In this document: piece after piece, positions 60,325 through 64,000 of the stretch
Layout of the letters: each line of letters opens with the position of its first letter
Position numbering within the stretch: position 1 is the first letter of the stretch
Assembly (NCBI GenBank): GCA_012103325.1
Contig: WLWY01000006.1
Location: 310,001 to 374,000 of the forward strand
DNA: 64,000 bases
Direction: 5' to 3'
Source of the DNA: Alphaproteobacteria bacterium
GTDB taxonomy: Bacteria; Pseudomonadota; Alphaproteobacteria; UBA8366; GCA-2717185
Notes under the pieces: generated by a model
What the model was told of the DNA's origin: nothing
Seen by the model: only the letters and a program-made list of their open reading frames with translations
The model's database searches: none
Made by a program: the position numbers and the translations under genes

Positions 60325-62053
60325 AAGGCGCCGCGCAGACAACGTGCAGGAGCGCCTGGCGCTTCTCCACCGTCACCGCATGCACCGCACGGGCCAGCGC
60401 TTCCGGTAACGACGCTGGGTCCTCGACCCTTTCGCCGTAACCGCCGGCGGCCTCACAGGCTTTGTCGAACGCCACCATCGGCTCCAGGCTGGTCAGCGGC
60501 ATGTCGTTCGACCGGACCGCATTACCGTCCGGATACATGTCCCGCACCGCGCGGCGCACCGCACCCCAGGCCGAATTGTCGAGGATGATGTAGAGCACCG
60601 GCAGATCGTAGGCGCGCGCGCAATAATGCGCCGACGGGGGGTTACCAAAATAGTACGACCCATCGCCAATCGCGGCAACCACAAGCTTATCCGGCGCGGC
60701 GAGCTTCGCGCCCAGCGCTGCGCCGAGCCCCCAACCGAGACCGCTAACCGGACTCGCAGCAAAGAAACTGCCCGGCGTCTTCAGCGTTGCATGCGGCAGC
60801 GCCAACCCCATCTCGTTCAACAGAATTGTGTCGTCGTCGATGATCCCGCTGACGCAATGGGCGAGCCACGACGCCTTGATCGGTGCCGCCGTCTCCATTC
60901 CCTCTTCCGCCTTGCGCCAGCGCGCGCGGACTTCCTCCCGCGCCGCGGCGGCCCGTTCGCGCCGCGCCGCGATACGGTCTTCATGGGCCGCGAAACCACG
61001 CTCCATCGCCACGGAAAGGATTGGCAACGAGATCCCGGACTCCGCGGTGATCGCCACGTCGCACGGGTAGCCGCGCATCGGGTAGCGGCTGTACAGCGGA
61101 TCGGTTCCCATATGGATCACCCGTGCATCTGCGGGCGCGCCATCCTTGGCCGGTATCCAAGGCACGTCGCAGTTGAGCACCAGCACGGCGTCCGCCTTTT
61201 CGATATGGGCACCCACGGCATAGTCGAGCAGCATCGGGTGATCGCTCGGCAAGTTCAGATAGCGCGGATAGGCGGAAATAACCGGAAGAGCGAACCTCTC
61301 CGCCAACGCACCCAGATGCCCCATCGCTGCCGGATCGCGGCCCGTATCCGATGTGATGATGAGCGGGTTCTCTGCCGCGAGCAGTATCTCGGCCGCCTGC
61401 GCGATGGCCTCAGCATTCGGATACGGCGTCGCAGCCGTGGCCCGGGCCGGAATCTTCGCTGGCGGCGGCGCGGCGGAGCCCAGCACCTCGCGTGGCAACG
61501 ACAAATAGGATATCCCCTTCGGGATCGATTGCGCCATGTTGAGCGCGCGGTCGATGACCTTGTCTACCTCATCCGGCGCGCGCAACTCGTAGTCCCATTT
61601 CGCGACTTCGCGCACCATGGCCCCCTGGTCGAACATTTCCTGCGCCCAATGGACGTAGACCGTGCGCGCGCCTTCGGAGGCTGACCGGTCTTCCGTAATC
61701 GGCGTGCGGCCGGCCATGAAGATCATCGGAATTTCCAAGCGGCTCGCATTCATCACCGCGCACAGGGCGTTTGCCGTGCCGACGCTAACATGCACCATGA
61801 CTGCCTGCGGTTCGCCAGTGACCATCGTGTAGCCATGCGCCATGGCCACCGCGACGCCTTCATGCGGCACGAGGATCGGCTCGATCATGGCATCGCTGTC
61901 GCTGCCGGCCATCGACTCGACGATCGAGGCGAAATCGGTCCCCGCGTTGGCAAACAGGTAACGCACGCCAGCGTCGCGCAACCGCGTCAGGATCGCATCC
62001 GACGCCGTCCGTTCGGTGGATACTGAAGTCCGATATTCAAGGTCCGTATTCAT
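60323..62053 (-). CDS. Thiamine diphosphate-dependent enzyme (acetolactate synthase/benzoylformate decarboxylase-like)
   Basis: The start is ATG 62053 behind GCGAGGG (576 residues). Three ThDP domains are seen. The N-terminal part has LFANAGTDFASIVE and the cofactor Glu in VPHEGVAVAMAHGY. The C-terminal domain has the ThDP/Mg motif GDGSYYF with the later LDNSAWG. The exact reaction (decarboxylase or carboligase) is not clear. It is divergent from the upp gene, with 68 bases between the starts. Confidence 0.9.
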   Translation of the reverse strand: MNTDLEYRTSVSTERTASDAILTRLRDAGVRYLFANAGTDFASIVESMAGSDSDAMIEPILVPHEGVAVAMAHGYTMVTGEPQAVMVHVSVGTANALCAVMNASRLEIPMIFMAGRTPITEDRSASEGARTVYVHWAQEMFDQGAMVREVAKWDYELRAPDEVDKVIDRALNMAQSIPKGISYLSLPREVLGSAAPPPAKIPARATAATPYPNAEAIAQAAEILLAAENPLIITSDTGRDPAAMGHLGALAERFALPVISAYPRYLNLPSDHPMLLDYAVGAHIEKADAVLVLNCDVPWIPAKDGAPADARVIHMGTDPLYSRYPMRGYPCDVAITAESGISLPILSVAMERGFAAHEDRIAARRERAAAAREEVRARWRKAEEGMETAAPIKASWLAHCVSGIIDDDTILLNEMGLALPHATLKTPGSFFAASPVSGLGWGLGAALGAKLAAPDKLVVAAIGDGSYYFGNPPSAHYCARAYDLPVLYIILDNSAWGAVRRAVRDMYPDGNAVRSNDMPLTSLEPMVAFDKACEAAGGYGERVEDPASLPEALARAVHAVTVEKRQALLHVVCAAP

Positions 62054-62121
62054 CACACCCTCGCCCGCCATCCGTAATCCGCTTAGTGTAGACCTGGAAC
62101 GCTTCAAAACGCGAGATATCG

Positions 62122-62751
62122 ATGGCGAACACACCCACGGTCGTGAACCATCCACTGGTTCAGCACAAACTCAGCTATTTGCGCGCGCGGGAAACGCCGC
62201 CCGCGGAATTCCGGCGGCTCCTGCGCGAGATCGGCCAACTGATGATCTACGAGGTGTTGCGCGACCTGCCTTTGACGACAAAGACAATCGAGACGCCATT
62301 GACGCCCATGCAGGCACCGGTCATCGACGGCAAGAAGTTGGTGCTCGTATCGATCCTGCGTGCCGGCAATGGCCTACTCGACGGCATGCTGGAACTGGTC
62401 CCGCTAGCCCGTGTCGGTCATGTCGGTCTCTACCGCGATCCGGAGAGCCTCGAAGCCGTGGAGTATTACATGAAGCTCCCGCCAGACATCGCCGCGCGGC
62501 AAACCATTGTCGTCGATCCGATGCTGGCGACGGCGAATACGGCAACGGCCGCCGTGACCAAGCTGAAAGACGCCGGTGCGGCCCAGATCAAATTCGCTTG
62601 CGTCCTTGCTGCGCCTGAGGGAGTCGCAAAGTTCTCAAACGCCCATCCGGACGTACCGCTCTACACAGCCGCCATCGACGATCACCTCAACGACCACGGC
62701 TACATCGTGCCGGGATTAGGCGATGCGGGCGACCGGATCTACGGGACCTAA
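62122..62751 (+). CDS. upp: Uracil phosphoribosyltransferase
   Basis: A 209-residue protein that aligns well with [16 protein letters not shown], the [13 protein letters not shown] motif, and the C-terminal uracil-binding [17 protein letters not shown]. The PRPP loop reads [15 protein letters not shown]. The usual form is DPMLATG(G/N)S(A/V), so the first Gly is Ala and the Ser is Thr. Activity is still likely but could be altered. Function: uracil plus PRPP gives UMP in the salvage pathway. It is divergent from the ThDP enzyme gene. Confidence 0.92.
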   Translation: MANTPTVVNHPLVQHKLSYLRARETPPAEFRRLLREIGQLMIYEVLRDLPLTTKTIETPLTPMQAPVIDGKKLVLVSILRAGNGLLDGMLELVPLARVGHVGLYRDPESLEAVEYYMKLPPDIAARQTIVVDPMLATANTATAAVTKLKDAGAAQIKFACVLAAPEGVAKFSNAHPDVPLYTAAIDDHLNDHGYIVPGLGDAGDRIYGT

Positions 62752-62755
62752 TCGC

Positions 62756-63130
62756 CTAGCGCGGGAAAGTTACGGCTTCGACCTTATTGCCGTCGAGATC
62801 GAAGATAAAAGCACCGAAATAGATCGACATGGACGCTTTGCGTAAGCCGGGATCGCCGGCGTTCCGGCCGCCCTGTTCGAGTGCCGCCGCGTGAAACGCT
62901 TTCACGGCTTCGTTGTCCGCTGCACGCAAGCAGACATGGTTGCCGGTGTCGTCGGTTCCCGGTGTCATGTCGGGCCGGGCGTTGAGCCAAAACTCCGGAT
63001 ACTTTTTGCCGAACCCGACGGTTCGGGCCCGATCCACCAGCCTGGTGAGACCGACCGGCTCCAGGACCTTTTCGTAGAACGCCGCGCTCTCCTCCAGCCG
63101 GCTTACGGGAATAGAAACATGATCGATCAT
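62756..63130 (-). CDS. VOC family protein (glyoxalase/bleomycin-resistance fold)
   Basis: The start is ATG 63130 behind GTGGAG, giving 124 residues. The fold motifs are IDHVSIPVSRLEESAAFYEK at the N-terminus and FIFDLDGNKVEAVTF at the C-terminus, with candidate metal ligands His4 and Glu near 119. This is the single-domain VOC type whose members are often poorly characterised. It ends 4 bases from the convergent upp stop and is 13 bases from the MFS stop upstream. Confidence 0.86.
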   Translation of the reverse strand: MIDHVSIPVSRLEESAAFYEKVLEPVGLTRLVDRARTVGFGKKYPEFWLNARPDMTPGTDDTGNHVCLRAADNEAVKAFHAAALEQGGRNAGDPGLRKASMSIYFGAFIFDLDGNKVEAVTFPR

Positions 63131-63143
63131 GTATTCACTCCAC

Positions 63144-64000
63144 TTAAGCGGTAGCAAGCCTCGCTACGGGCCGTTCAGCAATTGGCCAGTGTAAAGCAGC
63201 CGAAATCAGACCCAAGGCGACGCTCAACCACCACATCGCATCATAGGAGCCTAACAGATCATAGAAATGGCCGGCCAGCCAAGCGCCAAGGAAGCCGCCG
63301 AACTGATGGCCAAGAAAAACCATGCCGAACAGCATCGACATATAGCTGGTGCCGAAGATCGTCGCGACCAGGGCGCTGGTCAACGGCACGGTGCCGAGCC
63401 AGAGGAAACCCATCGCTGCGCCGAAGACGATCACCGAGACCTCCGAGATCGGGAAGATCAGGAACCCCGCGAAAATCAGCGCGCGGCCGATATACATCAA
63501 GCTCAGGAGTTTCTTCTTCGCGAAGCGATCGCCGAGCCAGCCGCAGCCATAACTGCCGACAATGTTGCAGATACCCACCGCTGCCAGCGACGCGGTGGCA
63601 AGCCAGGGCTCGAATCCCTGATCGGCGAGATAGGCCGGCAGATGCACGATGACGAAGGCGAGATGGAAGCCGCAGACGAAGAATCCCGCATTCAACAGCC
63701 AAAAACTGCGATTGCCGCAGGCCTCGTTGAAGGCCTGGCGCATCGTTTGACTGCTGAGGCCCGCCGCCTGAACCGGCTTGCCGGAGACGCCCTTCGCCAG
63801 CGGCACGATTAACAGCGTGCTAGCCGCGAGGATGAGCAGGCTCGCATACCACCCGAAATGATCGATCGTCGCGAACGTATAGGGTAGCGCGACAAGTTGC
63901 CCGATGGAGCCGCACATCGCCACCGCGCCCAGCGCCATGCCGCGCTTCTCCTCCGGCGCGGCGCGGCCGACCGTGCCGAGGATGACAGAGAAACCCGCAC
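63144..64000 (-). CDS. MFS transporter (5' end outside window)
   Basis: The frame is open to the last base of the window, so the gene begins to the right. The visible 285 residues contain the end of the first half (AGFSVILGTVGRAAPEEKRGMALG, a loop typical of MFS), a middle hydrophilic segment and the whole C-terminal six helices. It belongs to the major facilitator superfamily; the pattern is close to nitrate/oxalate-formate-type or monocarboxylate carriers, but cannot be narrowed down. The VOC gene follows after 13 bases, so they may share a transcript. Confidence 0.88.
   Translation of the reverse strand, partial: AGFSVILGTVGRAAPEEKRGMALGAVAMCGSIGQLVALPYTFATIDHFGWYASLLILAASTLLIVPLAKGVSGKPVQAAGLSSQTMRQAFNEACGNRSFWLLNAGFFVCGFHLAFVIVHLPAYLADQGFEPWLATASLAAVGICNIVGSYGCGWLGDRFAKKKLLSLMYIGRALIFAGFLIFPISEVSVIVFGAAMGFLWLGTVPLTSALVATIFGTSYMSMLFGMVFLGHQFGGFLGAWLAGHFYDLLGSYDAMWWLSVALGLISAALHWPIAERPVARLATA

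Noticed and set aside
1-64000. CRISPR array, tRNA, rRNA or prophage
   Set aside because: No regularly spaced direct repeats, no recognisable tRNA or rRNA sequence, and no integrase, terminase or structural phage genes.

Overview
The window reads as an ordinary, gene-dense chromosome segment of a heterotrophic alphaproteobacterium. Base composition is moderately high GC, and the family mix resembles free-living Rhodospirillales-type bacteria: many short-chain dehydrogenases, amidohydrolases, TauD and PhyH oxygenases, luciferase-like monooxygenases, a bacterial sodium channel and a PEP-CTERM protein. This lineage call is an inference from gene content, not a measurement. About 62 protein genes are supported. 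I see no rRNA, tRNA, CRISPR array or prophage.

Layout. 1-4857: end of a cyclic-nucleotide-binding protein, an SDR, a NUDIX hydrolase and a PiT phosphate transporter. 4951-10071: a tight six-gene catabolic operon with a Cys-less thiolase-like protein, its DUF35 partner, an amidohydrolase, an atypical SDR, a PhyH oxygenase and a DMSP-lyase-like cupin. 10089-13528: a duplicated-domain hypothetical, a DUF952 gene remnant, and a PEP-CTERM protein behind a sigma-54-type promoter with two upstream 17-bp repeats, followed by an intact DUF952 gene and a carboxymuconolactone decarboxylase-like protein. 13692-18915: an aminotransferase, an M20 peptidase with ArsR regulator divergent from an MFS transporter, and a small secreted protein. 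18922-24810: a minus-strand enolase-superfamily/TauD/amidohydrolase operon divergent from LLM, DsbA-like and dihydroxyphthalate-decarboxylase-like genes.

24895-32962 is the most distinctive metabolic block. Two xanthine-dehydrogenase-type molybdenum subunits enclose an XRE regulator and a PyrK-PyrD-like pair, followed by a convergent CoxG-like gene. No FAD or 2Fe-2S Mo-hydroxylase subunits are in the window. 32990-34593: two glutathione transferases separated by a 263-bp element with 33-bp terminal inverted repeats. 34729-42735: class II aldolase, LLM oxidoreductase, host-attachment-like protein, a threonine-to-glycine pair (threonine dehydrogenase and 2-amino-3-ketobutyrate CoA ligase), and a gamma-glutamyltransferase-like/FdrA pair that resembles oxamate metabolism.

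42859-64000: a patchwork of small catabolic units, including amidohydrolase, VOC proteins, amidase, D-2-hydroxyacid dehydrogenase, universal stress protein, three ketopantoate-reductase paralogues, HpcH aldolase, lactonase, hot-dog dehydratase, NavBac channel, TauD/LysR, LLM, ThDP enzyme, uracil phosphoribosyltransferase and a truncated MFS gene. The best candidates for something undescribed are the 4951-10071 operon, the Mo-hydroxylase/PyrDK block, the inverted-repeat element at 33631-33893 and the PEP-CTERM control region.
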